A DNA stretch of 64,000 nt from positions 1,222,352 to 1,286,351 of the forward strand of contig JAMWFC010000132.1 in assembly GCA_027475525.1 (NCBI GenBank), written 5' to 3'. The number at the start of each line of letters is the position of its first letter. The stretch's first letter is position 1. Below are positions 20,231-33,341 of the stretch, piece after piece. The stretch is from Macrolepiota albuminosa (Eukaryota; Basidiomycota; Agaricomycetes; Agaricales; Agaricaceae). A program made the translations under genes and the position numbers. Below the pieces are notes generated by a model. It did no database searches and was not told the origin of the DNA. It saw only the letters and a list, made by a program, of their open reading frames with translations.

Positions 20231-21882
20231 AGATTTTGCACCTTCAATTGCTATTATGACCAGTAGTGTACTGTCAATAGCAACTAGTGCAATACTTGGT
20301 GTAAGTATTACTCAGTTCTGAGGCTTTTTTGAAGTTTTAAAAAGTCATTTCTAATCCACACTAGTGCTTGACAATAAACTTGATGTATTGAAGAGGGTAA
20401 CTTCTCAAAATACAAAGTATTCTGAGATGTAGAAGTTTTTAACAAACTCCAGCCTAAGTGATTCACTTCTTAGGAACCACCAAGCCTTTGCCTATTAATT
20501 GCCTGTCTATTCTCTACTCTACTTGGACTATTTAACTAGAAGGCTTACAGTTTTTTTCAGCCTTATTATTAAATGTTTATTTTGACTTCTAACTAGCAGT
20601 GTATCAGCAACAGCAACTCTATACTTCTCCAAAAGTTTAAATAGACTTGCTCACTTTTTGACACAAGTCAGAATTGTTAGCCTGTCTCAGTAGTTAGTCA
20701 GAAAAATATCAACAGACACTGTAGAAGTGTTATTCTTGGTGCCACCTATTATCTCTATTTCAGATAGTCCAAAGTGTTAAGCTTTTAGTAGGTCTGGCTC
20801 TATCAATGTCAAAACTAATGCTTCTGATAGTGGTGCCCTAACAGATGGCAATGCTTAATGTTTATCCTCATTTGGAAATTGATCAGGGTTTGATGAACCA
20901 CTTCTTTATAGTTGCACTAGTATTGTCTTTTTACAAGTCCTGAGTCTCTGAAGTCAATAATGTTGACTAATAGCTGAGGCTTTAAGCTGCCAAAGATAAA
21001 CTGAGCCAGTAAAAAATAGTCTGAGTTTCCAGATTAACTGATAAGGGTAGGTATATCTTGTCTGCTCAGCCTAAGCAAAAGCCTATCATTATTGAGAAAT
21101 GCAAGAGGAGGGCATGGTAGGAGTTTGAGAGGACTTGGAGGACTTAGGGCAGCCAGGAGGAGCAGAACAATGAGCAACCAGAGCATTACTATGCTTAGAA
21201 GCAGTTCAGGTAGCAGCAGCAATAACATATCTACTTTCCAGAACAGCTAGTCTGCATTTGAGGGCAGCAAGTATCAGCTGCATCTGCTGCATTAGAGAGA
21301 ACCAGTCAGTGGTTCAGTAAAGCATTGTGGATGGGTCCATTATTTCAGGAAGGGGAGACATTCTAGAGGCCAGGTTGGAAGAGCAAGCAGAGAGGTGCTG
21401 TAAAGGTACAAGTTGTAGAGGTAGAGAGAGATTGAGAGTCAGAAAACATGGTAGAGAATAGATTGAGTACTAGTATGTAGAAAGAAACTCCCAGCCTGCC
21501 ATTGTGGCAGTGGTGTCGGTTACTTCCCAGTTACTCAAATATGCTTACTCTTTGTCATATTTCTTTACTCTATCCTTGTAATGGTACCATCATTGACAAT
21601 CATAGCTATACAGTTCTTCTCAGCCACTGCTACACTGGTGGACTTTAGGTAGTGTCCAGATATGGAAAATCCTCAGTTCTTTTCTAAAGACTGAGGGTAT
21701 GGTTCTCTATCTACCAATCTTTATTTCACATACTTACTGTACACCTGTAGAAGATCTTTTACATGACTTACTACAGGTTAATACAAGAAGTTCTTTTCTA
21801 AAGACTGAGGAAGATCTCTTATGTGACTTACTACATAGTAGACTAAGAAAGCAGACAGTGTAGGAGGCTGAATAACCTGTAA
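20231..21882. other. AT-rich gene-free stretch
   Basis: I see no gene, RNA or clean repeat boundary. A short imperfect direct repeat (TTCTTTTCTAAAGACTGAGG) occurs near 21675 and 21792. Confidence 0.4.
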
Positions 21883-22040
21883 GGAGAATGCTTAACATCT
21901 GCAGAACTCCTTTTACAGAGCCAATGAGTGCCAGTGACAAGCAGGAGTCCAGTGGGCATAGAGGCAAGCAAATGTCAGGCAAGAGACCAGCAGAGCTAAC
22001 TGAGCAATTGGACATCACTAGAGCTTACAGTTGGTTCAGT
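21883..22040 (+). repeat. Second copy of the 17580-17735 repeat
   Basis: Shared stretches include ACAGAGC..AGTG..CCAGTGACAAGCAGGAGTC and GGACATCACTAGA. A GAA/CAA simple repeat follows at 22052-22090. Confidence 0.5.
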
Positions 22041-22090
22041 GTTTAGGCCAGAAGAAGAAGAAGAAGAAGAAGAACAACAACAACAACAAC

Positions 22091-22890
22091 CACCCCACCT
22101 CATCACAGCTTCTCATAAGCATAAAATCTCTTTAACTCTTCCTAGTTACCTCAAATATTTCTCAATTTGCTTTCAATACTGCTGGTATATCTTTCTCTGT
22201 CCTCATTTGATTTCACTTTCTTCAACACATTTCTTGCAGTAATCTTGACTTACACATACATATACTAGCTTTATACCTAGTAATAAATCTTGTAGTTGCT
22301 ATTGTAATTCAGTACATGAGGAAGAAAGCAGATGCAACATGATGATCATTAATGAGCATGTCACCAGAAGTCGGACCGAAGTCCCATGTCACACCACATG
22401 TCACATTGGATAGATATTACCTTGGCTTATACGGGAGACATTGCAGAATCGAACAACAAACAACAATGTAAGAAATCCGATCGCTGGGACTCGAGATTTG
22501 TAGGAGTTAAAGGAAGGTCTACATAGGAGTCGTTGCATTGTCCTCTCAAATTCGCCAATCCACGAACATACGATATTCATCCATCATTTCCCACTTGCAG
22601 GCACAGTCAACGCGTTGCGTCGGTGTCGGTACACGTGAGGTTACGATGACTTGTATTTTCACCGCACCTTATCATTGACTTGCAAGAATCCCACAGGTGT
22701 GGTCACTTGCCTTATCTCCATTCTACGATTCAGAACACATGGTCGGTAGATAAGTAATCCTGTGCCCCATCCTTCAAATCCCGCTGCAGGTGGAAACCTA
22801 CCGTGTGGTGTACGTTCTAGAATAGGTCCCTGAGAGCTTGAAAAGAACAGCTTCTTTGACCACGGTTATCTTCTGAGCAGCAGTTGTATC
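22091..22890. promoter_or_regulatory. Intergenic region upstream of ATG22
   Basis: No ORF of note. It marks the transition from repeat-rich DNA to the host gene island and must hold the ATG22 promoter. No specific site is assigned. Confidence 0.4.
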
Positions 22891-25223
22891 ATGTCGACCA
22901 ATCTGTCTCCCGAGGTACTTGCTACACAGCTTGTCAATGAAAGTGATAGGGAGCTGGTTGTAGAAGGACCACTACCTGCTGTGGAACCCTCAACGTCAAC
23001 TTTGGGCTCTTTAACTGGTAGACAGGAGCCGGTGGTTAGTAGACGGGAGCTGTGGAGCTATTATCGTGAGTGCGGGACGCGTTTCTCCGGCACAGTCTCT
23101 GAAAAGAATGAGCAGTATACTACAATGGTGACAACGTACGCGTCTCAATTCAATAGTCTTTTGAATTCTGACTGATTAGCGTAGGGCGTCGGACCCATGA
23201 ATTATGCCATGACTCTCTTCCAATCATTGGCGTTTTCTGCTGGTTACGACCCAAGCAAGGGACCTGGCTCATCTTGCGATACAGATAACGCGTCAGGTCA
23301 ATGTGTTCTTCCTTGGGCTGGAGGAACCAAAACTGTTTCGAGTGTTGTCTTGGTTGCAAATGGAGTCAGCTTCGCTGTACATACCTTTTTTTCATCTCCT
23401 CCTCCTAGTTTTTACCTCGAGCCAGGTTATGACTCTGATATTCACCACTATCGGTTCAGCGGCGGATTACGGTACTGTTGGTCGATGGTTGCTTTTTTCC
23501 CTCACTGTCATATGTTGGGCCGCTCAATATTCTACGATGAGTCTTACCGGTGCGTTAAAACCAAACACAAGATTCGATCGATTTGTTCGCTCACTGGAAC
23601 ATAGAGCCCTCGAGGTGGAGTATAGCAATGGCTCTGTATATGATTGGTTTCATCACCTACGGTGCAACTCTTGTATTCTACGCCGCCGCCTTTCCTCGCC
23701 TCGCGCGCAATACGGCTCGTGCGAGAGAGCTAAGGGAAAAGTATGAATCTGGAGAGATGTCTAAAGAAGAGTATGACTTGGAAGAATGTCTTGAGAAGAA
23801 CCATATAAGTAACATCAGTACGGTGAGTGTCCCTGACATTCAAATTTCTCTTTTCTTGATTAACCATCTGACAGACTCACAGCAACGTAGGATACATCGG
23901 GACACTTTGCATCAACCTCTCTGTTCTTATACCTTTGAGGAATGATCCAAAATCCGACAATTATGCCCTCCTTTTGTACGCTAGCTTGCGCGAAGATGGC
24001 AGCGCTAAAATTAATACCCCTTCTACAGAACGAACACTTACTGGGTTGCACTTGGTATATGGTGGTGTAAGTTAACTTAATCCTTCGACGAACTCTAACT
24101 TAACCCTGCTCAGTCATCTTCCAACAACCTCGTCCTGGTCCTCCCCTTCCCAAGGGAGAAAGCTACTTGACCATCGGCTGGAAACAAGTGAGTCTTGACT
24201 ACTCCGTCGATTTATGTTGGATGTCTTCTGACGAGCCCTTTCATCTAGATCTGGCTTGCTATTAAACAATACAAGAAGCTGCCTTACACGTTCATGTACC
24301 TCTTCGCGTTTTTCCTCCTTGCTGATGTATTTATTCAGTCATCTCAGTGATGTGATATTGATCTACTTTAGGGTCTAAACACTACCACAAGTCTCGTCGG
24401 AATATGTCAGAATGACAAATTTTCATTCAGTTTCCTTCAGAACACGTATTTGGGTCTCGCACAAGCTATCACATCTATGATGGCTACACTTGGATATTGG
24501 TATATACAGAAGTACTGGAAGTTTCGCACGAAGACGATGGTTGGTTTCTTGTTTATTACCTTGTGCGTCAACTCTCAAGCGTCTTAGTTTGTCGTGACAA
24601 ATATCGTGACCGTTTTAATTCCTTTGTGGGGTATGATTGGTATTTGGACCACGAAATTTGGGTGCGCACACTACTCTTCCTGACCGCCTCAGTTCTAAGC
24701 TGCTCCAGATTTCACAATGCATGGGAATTTTGGTAAGCAACCTCTGTCAAAGTTCCATGATTATACCCCTTCTTCACGAAGCCCACTTTCCCTTGTTGGC
24801 AGGGCATACAACATTGTTTTCGGACTCTTCCAAGCTCCATATTATGCATTCTCACAGACGATGATGGCTGAGCTATCTCCTCCGGGCTTCGACAACATGG
24901 CAAGCAACCTTCCTCTATTTGGCAATTCACAGCCTTTGCTCAGTCTTTTGCTTACAAAGTTCTTCGGTCTCTTCGGTCTTTCAAATCGCGCATCCTCGGT
25001 GATCGGGCCAAACGTTATCCAAGCCATTATTGACGCTACAGGTAGTAATTGGATGGGGTTTCCGTTCCTCTTCGCGTTGTGTGCTTGTGCATCCCTTGTC
25101 ATCTGGTTCGGAGTTGATGTGGCGAAGGGAAGGAATGATGCTGTCGCATGGGCTCAGAAGGTTCGTGCGGGGGGAGAGCATCCAATGTGGGTTGGCGAGG
25201 GAGTTGCAAGAAAGGCGTTGTGA
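22891..25223 (+). CDS. ATG22: ATG22-like vacuolar transporter (autophagy, MFS fold)
   Basis: I model 14 exons: 22891-23065, 23116-23135, 23185-23376, 23426-23549, 23605-23822, 23875-23975, 24029-24066, 24114-24187, 24249-24326, 24372-24539, 24588-24661, 24709-24732, 24803-24899, 24960-25223, giving 548 residues, close to yeast Atg22 (528). Exons 2 and 12 are micro-exons of 20 and 24 nt; exon 2 supplies LYYNGDN, which the family requires after the first SYY. The intron after 24899 has a GC donor (ATG|GCAAGC...AAAG). Family hallmarks include NGDNGVGPMNYAM, GSAADYGTVGRW, HSNVGYIG, GLNTTTSLVG and FQAPYYAFSQTMMAELSPPGFD. Several hydrophobic segments fit a multi-pass membrane protein. The family exports amino acids from the vacuole after autophagic breakdown. 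Confidence 0.9.
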
Positions 25224-25440
25224 TTCAGGATGAGTCATGGCTTGTTTGAGATTTACCTCCAGGTTGGGAATGTTGTACATTAGTAAGTCAATGCGCTCTG
25301 CGCTTTCAAGGCATGTGATTGGTATCTGTGCCATTTATTCTGGAATAGGTGTTCTGATGGTCGAGGCAGTGTACTTGTTAGGGGGTGATAAGAATGCCGC
25401 GCCTCCTGATCAAGGACACTTCCCCTTCATAGTGTTCAAC

Positions 25441-27047
25441 ATGGTGCTGTCTCGCACTGACTCGTACCTCTCAGACATGTCGTTTGCGTCCTCTTTGTCG
25501 CAGTCCGACACAATATCTGGATCGTCAACTAGTGCAGTTTTTGTTTCAGGTCCAGGGGCGCTGACCGGGAGAGCGGTCAGGGCGCTGGGCGTAGCAACGC
25601 TTAGAGGGTTCGGGCGCCTCGTCATGGCCCGGCACTGGGCCACCGTGGTGCATGCTTTCCCTCACTCGGACCAGCAGGCACAGAGGATCCGACATATAGA
25701 TGATATCTATGATGACCTATTGGAATTTTCCCGGTGCGTCACTCCAAAATATCTCTGTCGTTGATGAGAACTCGAGCGGATATTTAATAATAAATTCAAA
25801 GGCCCGGAATGTATGGCCATGATATCAACACCAGGTCAATGGGGCTAATTTTAGCACAAATTGGCACTGGTCAGACACGTTTTTTGATTAGGGCCCTGGC
25901 GCGTTGGCATTCTGTTGAATTGCATATTCTGATGTCCGGTATACTCACACAGCTTGCGCATGCTTGGTAAGGGACCAGCTTGAGATTATAGTCTGTCCAA
26001 GGTATGAGTACTCACTTTAACAACATAGGAATCCACTCTTACGTGGCGTCTTTTCGTCACCTCTTACACGTTCGGACACCGATGATCCATCAGATAAATG
26101 GAAAGTCGAGAACCAAGCTCTGTTGTTGGTATTATTCTTCTCCAAGGTCGTACGAAGTAGCGCTTCGGCTTGTCGTGTAGTCCTCGATGTTGGCTATCTG
26201 GACGTCCTCGTATCCCTACTACATTATTATGTTCGTTCCGACTATAACCTGTACCTTGCATGTAATGCGTCGTTGCTGGATATTACAGGATATGAAGAAA
26301 CCCGCTTTCGTGTCGCGAGTCATCCTATTGTTGCGCTATGGCCGACTGGCTATAAGTGCGACCTCTTCCCTTTCAAGGCTCGACGTGAGGCTTTACTTCT
26401 CGGACCTGATTCGGACTTGGCCTTTGTTGAACGTTCTCCCTTCTCTGGAATATCTCTGTGAGCTCGCATGTTTGCTGCAGTTGACTGAAGGCTCAATCGA
26501 TGTGCCACAGTGTCGAACTATGTAGTCAACCAAGTATCTCAGATATCAACCCTGACGAGCTGCTGAATATCTTGGTTTTCCATGTCACGCATGATCAGGC
26601 GCTCCGTGTCTTTCTCGCCCGTAACTCGTACAAGGAGAAGCTCTCGCTTCTATCCAAATTGTTCTCATGTCTTTCTGAATCATTGTAGGTTTTGCTATTT
26701 CGGTGTCTCATTAAGTCTGAACCGTTGTTTTCAGGAGACTAGAGGTAGAATCACCTTGGGAGAACATTTTGTGGCGCTATCAATTTTCCTTCTCTCTGTA
26801 TTTCATTGCAGCGATCTCGCGGGGCAGCCCTGAGAACAAACGAGTCCTCCTTCACGCTGGGGCAGCGAAGTATCTCGTCGATTCCCTTCGTGTGGTGATG
26901 CCTAATGCACACAAATTCGCAATAGACCTGATTCGAGAGCATGGATTGTTCGGGCTGGTGAGACTCGGTTCTATGCCTGATCCACCGATGCAGCAGTCGC
27001 TATTTTCTGCTATTTCTGCACTTTTAGGCAAGACATCTGACGACTAG
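25441..27047 (+). CDS. Uncharacterised multi-exon protein with helical, armadillo-like segments
   Basis: I do not recognise the family. The start is ATG 25441 (MVLSRTDSYLSDMSF). Supported splice junctions: exon 1 ends 25733 (GTGCGT), exon 2 25892-25966, exon 3 starts near 26031 (WNPLLRG), and a later exon starts after GGTTGTTTTCAG (26734) and runs to the stop at 27047. Internal junctions between about 26460 and 26540 are less certain. Leu/Val-rich stretches such as GYLDVLVSLLHYYV and GAAKYLVDSLRVVMPNA suggest stacked helices as in HEAT/ARM folds; this is an impression only. It is a host gene of ordinary fungal structure lying 217 bp after ATG22. Confidence 0.65.
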
Positions 27048-27603
27048 CGAAGTATCTATGAAGCAGTGTGCTGGCTACTTTCTTTTTACGAAACACGATG
27101 ACAGTGCTCCATAGGACGAATCTAACCATCGCCAGTCTAGTTGACTGTATACCCTTCTTTTCTTTTTGTGATACCCCACGTTTACCCCTGTGACGTACTC
27201 TTTGTAGCTGGTACTATACTCTTTTCAGAAACTGCCATACAAATATATACATACTGTACGCCTTGAGCATCTTTGACCAGAACCCGAACTGCCTTGTGCT
27301 GGCGCTAACTATACTGAGTCCCCGTCTCGATTGCATACGGAGGTCGGGTTGGCACGTGGATAGGAATCGTGATGTGTGAGTGGCTTCCGCCCAGATTTGG
27401 ACTGTTTCCAGAACGCAAAACATGCCGAGAACTGTAGTGGGTCGCCTCATTGCATCTAATCACAGGTTCGGTCTTGTTTATACCTTCGATAATCGGCTTA
27501 AACTGACAGCGCGTTTGGTCTGTCCTGAACCCTTCTTGCCATTACGTCCATCATCGTTGACTGGTCATCTCGTCGTCAGGCCTCTGTTCGTTGAATCGAT
27601 ACG
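27048..27603. other. Intergenic region before the NADAR genes
   Basis: No credible coding region. A short ORF across 27380-27694 overlaps the next gene's start in another frame and has no recognised features. Confidence 0.4.
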
Positions 27604-29922
27604 ATGGGGATCACACCATCTTCACCGGTACCTAAAAGAGCTCATTCACGCAAAAGAAAACATCGGGGCTACTCTGATAATGATGCTGCCATGAGTCATG
27701 TACTGCACAGACAAGGACAGCCACATCGCAGGCAAAGAGCTACATCTACCCACGGCCAAGCGTTTGAACCAAATCGTGCGCCAATGTCGCCATATAACTT
27801 CAATCCAGACGTGGGATACCGATATAGCCAAGGGCCTCATTATACTCCTGTTATTCCTTTGGAATCCAGAAAGCTAGTGCCATCGATTCAGCGCCAATAT
27901 CCGGAGCCTGTCATCCCAATGCTGCCGTCACAGACACTCAATCCGACCCCACACACTCCTGTTATCCCTTCGATCCTAGCAAAACCCGGACCTCATGTTC
28001 AAACACCTGGACATCTGGCCGGAATGCCACTGCAGCAGCTAAATGCTCCAGTACAAGATGTCGATTTACAAACACAAACAGCGCCCGTGAAGCAACGATC
28101 GACAAGACGACGTCGCAAACGGAATTCATTTGTATTTGAAGTTACTATGGGAGACGGAGAACACAGTAAGCTCATTTCTGACGACTGTCCTCGGATATAT
28201 CCATAGCTCTTGAAATCTGCAGCATCGTCAACGCAGAGACGTATACGGTCGCATGTTTCAAGAAGGCCATCCCAAACAACCCCATTATCCGAGCGCACAC
28301 AATCACCGCAAGATCAACGCCAATATCCATTACTACGCGCGTCTTCGGTAGCAAACACAAGCAAGCAACCTGTTATCAATGATTATGAAGATGAGACCGA
28401 AAATTTCGCTAAAGGCAACGAAGAGGAGAGTTTGGATGTTGCTTCTGGTCCCAGTCGACGCATAAATCGAGTTCAGACGCCCTATTACCGTCCGCGATCA
28501 TTACAACTTAGTAACGAAAACTCACCTGCCTCATCACATTCAGCGGAATTATCAGTGCCGCTTTCTGAGATGCCAAGTCAATTCAGTAACACTCACCCAC
28601 TCCCTTCGAGTGTGAACCAAGGTTCGATTCGAGATCGTGCACGGTCGATATCGTCGTATACAACTACTACAGATATGTATGCTTCTCGCACAGTACCTCC
28701 AACGACGCCTACAAATGCGCAAACAATCCATACTGCTCCGTCTAGGCTGTCATACCAGGAAAACCAACTGGAGCGCAATCCCCTCCCTCCGCCTCCTGTT
28801 GACATCTTTGAGCTTCCAGAGTGGCAGCACTTGCGATATCTCCTCGAGATTCCACCCAAGCGGGACAACATTGGCCAGGTTAACATTGCAATTGGCGAGA
28901 CTTCCCCTATCCATTCTGTATCGACTGGATCTCCGACACAGAAGCAGAAGAAGGGGTTGTTTCGTGTTTTTAGCTTGAAGAAGTCTGTACCGTCTGCACC
29001 GTCTCCGGCTCGGAAAGAGTCAACGCGAAGTCCGGGGCCTCCCCATCGTTCGACAGCAGAGACTGCTGTGGCTCTGCTATCACGACTCGCCCCATATGTC
29101 GTAGTGAACACGACACCTCAACAGCGTAGCGTGGGACAGATGAGTCAAGATAACTCTCAAGCGCCCGTGGTGAATCGGAACTCGCTGAATGTTTCTGCTC
29201 CACATCCGCAAACAGCATATCGGATTCCTGTACCAAGTATACCAGTGATGACTTCGCAATTCCCAGGCACACCCCCCACCGTTCCAACAAACACACCGCC
29301 TTATTCCAATAGTACTGGACTTTCTGATCATTATCCTCACATACCTCCAGCGCAAGTTCAAACCCAACCTGAGCCGGAAGCACAGCCCCAACGGATCATA
29401 TTCGACATTAACTCTGGGAAACCATTTTTCCTCATGCATTCTCCATGGCCAGTCGTGTATGAGGACGAAGAGTACCCGTCCACCGCACACCTGCTCGAGG
29501 CGCTCAAGTTTCTTCCTAAATATCCGGAGATCGCGCAGCGGATACGCCTGACCAAGGAGCATCGCGACGTACAAAAAATCTCCGCTGAAAATGCTGCCTT
29601 GGTCGATCCTGCCTTTACTGCTACTGTAGTTGAAAACGTACGCCTCTTCCTTTGCTTCTCCGTTTCCCCGCGCAACTAAAGCTTTTGTAAAACCTATATG
29701 CTGCAGGTTCATAAAGTCGTAAGCCTTAAATTCCAACAACACGCGGATTTGAGGCATTACTTGTGTAATCTGGATGATGGTACCCAGATTATATATAATG
29801 ATCCCTTGGATTCGTTTTGGGGCATTGGGTTTGATGGGAAAGGGATGAATGAGCTAGGAAAGGTGTTGCAGCGCGTTATGAAGGAGTTGAAACCGAAGAG
29901 ACCTCCAAGACGAGCGACTTGA
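27604..29922 (+). CDS. NADAR (YbiA-like) domain protein with long disordered N-terminus
   Basis: Three exons: 27604-28165, 28223-29637, 29707-29922, total 730 residues. Both introns are GT-AG and short (57 and 69 bp). Residues 1 to about 575 are Pro/Ser/Gln-rich and low in complexity, with a short KGLFRVFSLKK segment. The C-terminal domain (about 578-725) matches NADAR/YbiA: SPWPVVYEDEEYPSTAHLLE, ALKFLPKYPEIAQRIRL, and DSFWGIGFDGKGMNELGKVL. Known NADAR proteins act on ADP-ribose-type or riboflavin-pathway N-glycosidic substrates; the substrate of this one is unknown. The His in STAHLLEALKF matches the conserved family position. A start at MGITPSS is assumed. Confidence 0.8.
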
Positions 29923-30854
29923 GAGGAAATTCGTTTCTGTTCTGTGTGTTTTGAGTGTGTCGGTCATGTATAATGTAATTCAACTATGATCAGGAAAACT
30001 TGTGGAATTCATTTCTGAGTCTGCGCAGCTGGGATTTCTTCTCACCCATCGTGAAATAGAAAGGTACCCGAATGGCTATACTATGACTTCCTTTTTAGTT
30101 CGGAGTCCCCTCTGAGTCTGACAATAAAATGTCTGCCACACCCAGCACCTTAAAGCACTCCAAATAATGCATACAAGATAATAAATCAGCCTAACGGGGT
30201 GAGGCAAGGCGGAGTTTAACCTTCTTTAGCTCCTCTTCAAAGCTGAAGGGGTTAAGACCGCGTCACCATAACCTAGAAAGGTATAGTCCAGCCAGGTAAC
30301 CGATGTCAATCACAATGAAAGCTAATGACGTCGTCCGAGGTCAACCTGCGTTTTCTTCGATACAGTCACAACAGTAACGGTCGTTGGTATATCGTATCCA
30401 TTGAGCCCTAACACACCAAATACCGAACGTAACTCATGCACCTTGTCTAGGCATGTATTCGTATCCCGCCTCATTTTGTTGACATCTATAATCACTTATC
30501 ATTACTTATCACAGGCTTGCAGTCCACGCACATGATATCCTTGACCAATGATAAAGCGAGTCAGCAGATATACGATTGCCATGCATGGGCTACCTTTGTC
30601 GTGTGAACATTGTCGTGATATAGAAATCCTAACGGTAATCTCAGCGCGATTTCAGAGTCTTGTGTTATCACATTCTCCTCAAATTAGCATTTCTTCTTCT
30701 CACCTCTGACAAGGCTGGGTTTTTCTTATTGACATTGAGAAAACCCTGTGAAAACATGATTAGATGATCTCTGCCACTCTGGGATATTAAAACGTCGCTT
30801 GCTCTTTACACCCTACCTCAACTTTCGACGTTCGTGCGAGATTTTCTTATTGCT
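29923..30854. other. Intergenic region between the NADAR paralogues
   Basis: I see no gene here. Stop codons occur in all frames. The region just before 30855 must contain the promoter of the second gene, but I assign no element. Confidence 0.4.
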
Positions 30855-31835
30855 ATGTCGATCAACCCCCAGAAACAAGATATGGAAGGGCAACCCACGA
30901 AGAGGAAATGGGTCGCTTCAGTAAAGGATCTTTTCAAGAAGCCCGACAATCTTACTTCATCGTCTTCTCAAAGCTCATTGGAGGGACCAAGTGCAACTGC
31001 AATCAATGCCCCCAAGGGCACAGATGTTTCATCAGGTACAGTTGAGCAGTGGATCTGTATTCGCTACCACTGAATGTTCCTGCTCTACCCTTTGTAAACA
31101 GTATACCGGATCCCTGTACCAAATATGCCAGTGATGACTTCGAAACTCCAAGATTCACCCCCCACCGTTCCAACAAACACATCGCCTTATTCCGGTAGTC
31201 CTCCTGTTACTGGACTTTCTGATCATAGTCCAGCGCAAGGTCAAACCCAATCTCAGCCAGAAGTTCAACCCCACCGCATCATCTTCGACGATAAGTCTGG
31301 GAATCCATTTTTCCTCGTGCATTCTCCATGGCCAGTCATGTACGAGGACGAGGAGTATCCGTCCACCGCACATCTGCTCGAGGCGCTCAAATTTCTTCCT
31401 AAATATCCCGGGATCGCACAGCGGATTCGCCTGACCAAGGCGCATCGCGACATCCAAAGGATTTCCGCTGAAAATGCTGCCTTAGTCGATCCTGCCTTTA
31501 CTGCTGACATAGTTGAAAACGTAAGCCTCTCCTCTCGCTTTTCTGTTTCCATGCGCATCTAAAGTATTTAAAAATCCTATATACTACAGGTATATAAAGT
31601 CGTAAAGCTCAAGTTTGAACAACACGCGGATCTGAGGTATTACATGAGTTATCAGGTTGATAGTGACACTCAGTTTATATATAATGATCCCTCGGATTCG
31701 TTTTGGGGCGTTGGGGTTGATGGGAAAGGGATGAATGAGCTGGGAAAGGTGTTGCAGCGCATTAACAAGGAGTTGAAGTATAGGCTGCCCCCAGATCTTA
31801 ATCGAACGAAGAAAGGTGGATTATTTAGTGTATAA
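30855..31835 (+). CDS. Short NADAR domain paralogue
   Basis: Three exons, 30855-31035, 31102-31520 and 31590-31835, give 281 residues. The domain (about 114-275) is very close to that of the upstream gene, including YPSTAHLLEALKFLPKYPGI and FIYNDPSDSFWGVGVDGKG, and its second intron falls at the same codon (VENV|). The N-terminus is much shorter and starts MSINPQKQDMEGQPTKRKWV; part of the Pro-rich linker (VMTSKLQDSPPTVPTNTSPY) is shared. The pair arose by tandem duplication, followed by loss or gain of the long N-terminus. Confidence 0.8.
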
Positions 31836-33341
31836 CAACATTTACGCAAGACGATTTCGTACCTGGGGGAAAGGTAGTTGGAACTCCAATTGATTTGTAA
31901 AATCTATGCTATATCAACTGAAAAACATATGATAGATTATGTCGTATAACGACGACAGTGATTTAATGATAGATGATTTTGAAGCAGAAACGTACAAATG
32001 CCCTACTTCATTCGTGGTTAATCGGCCATTTCTTCGAACTTGTTTGAATGTCTTTGAGTGTGTCAGTTCTTGTATAACGCTATTCAACTCTGATTGAAGC
32101 TTAATCCTGATATCCTGTCTGCACGGAGGGACACGGAGAACGGGAAGCTGATACCAGACTTTGCTACGCGTCCTAGACGTTTACAGTCGCCGTGTCCCTT
32201 AAATATGTTTCTATAGTTCCGCATTCACGTGCACGAGACTGAGTACACTTTGGCCTTACCTAGCGTACTCGTGTATTACCGTGACAGGTTGATCCTTCGA
32301 TAAAAACCTCACATCCTCTATTAATATTGTTTTTATAACTTTGTCGAATAATCATTGACAGGGGAGACATTTCATATTTAGTGCAAAGACAGGAGGGTAT
32401 TGAAAAGAATGACAGAAAATCGAGCAACATCTGTTAATCGGTAGATAGTTGAGATTATAAGAGAATTACATTCATGTATCCGCGGGTCTGGATCGGACGC
32501 ATTTTCTCTTTACTGATATCACTGTCCTGTTCGTTGAAGATCCTGAGAGAACCTCCACATCTGATATTATTCTTGTTCAGAGGCGCTCGACGAGTCTCCA
32601 TGTTCAAGGACACTTTTATCTGCCGAAGCCTTAGTTGAAGCGTGTTCCGTTTCGTGTTATATCTGACGCAGCATTATAGAAAACGATGATGTATTCGTGT
32701 GTACAGTAGATTATCTATCTGGAGTCAAATATCGAAGGATGATATGACTCCAGGGTGCGACAGAGTATTTATAGACGTATATATATATATATCATTATAG
32801 TGTAATAAACGCATGACAATGAAATAAGAGAAACATACGTGAATATGATGTAAAAATTATGTCATAAGTGAACAGCAGAAGCTACGCGTCATGTTCCTCA
32901 ACAATATCTCGTTGATGGTAGCGGCTTGACTTGAGAAAACGCGTCCTCAGGATATTGAGAGCTCCTTTTACCATGCATACTCAGGACCAGTGTTTCAATA
33001 AGGCCTTGAGGGGGAATAGCCTCTGTAACGGTTTTGAAAGTCGTAGTATTGAGTACAGCCACAGGGGACCCCTCCGCCTCCCGTGGATGTAGAGTAGGTC
33101 CTGAGGGGAAAGTCGCCACTACCCGCAGCAGCGATAGATGACCGGCAGGGGCAAGGCTATTTGGAAGGGCCCTCAAAGTATCCAAAAGGTCGTCGGATAG
33201 CCGGGTTTCACGTTCGCTATCCATCTGATCAATTCACGTTAGATACTCTCGACAGAAATATCAGACCATGACATACTTCATTCCGATAAAATAAGTTTTC
33301 TATAGTGAGATGCTCATATTCTGACCAAAGCTCATCCGGGC
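31836..33341. other. Intergenic region, with a possible small minus-strand exon at 32898-33224
   Basis: Mostly AT-rich with a short TA run near 32780. A minus-strand ORF of 108 residues (33224-32898, MDSERETRLSDDLLDTLRA) follows a TTGATCAG that could be a splice acceptor, so it may be a last exon or alternative end of the NTPase gene upstream. It may also be a small separate gene. Confidence 0.35.

Noticed and set aside
22039..22242. ORF with poly-Glu/poly-Gln run
   Set aside because: Produced by a GAA/CAA simple repeat; no upstream or downstream coding support.
25237..25440. Upstream extension of the 25441 gene
   Set aside because: It begins at the 3' side of ATG22 without an ATG-supported domain; the ATG at 25441 gives a more natural start.
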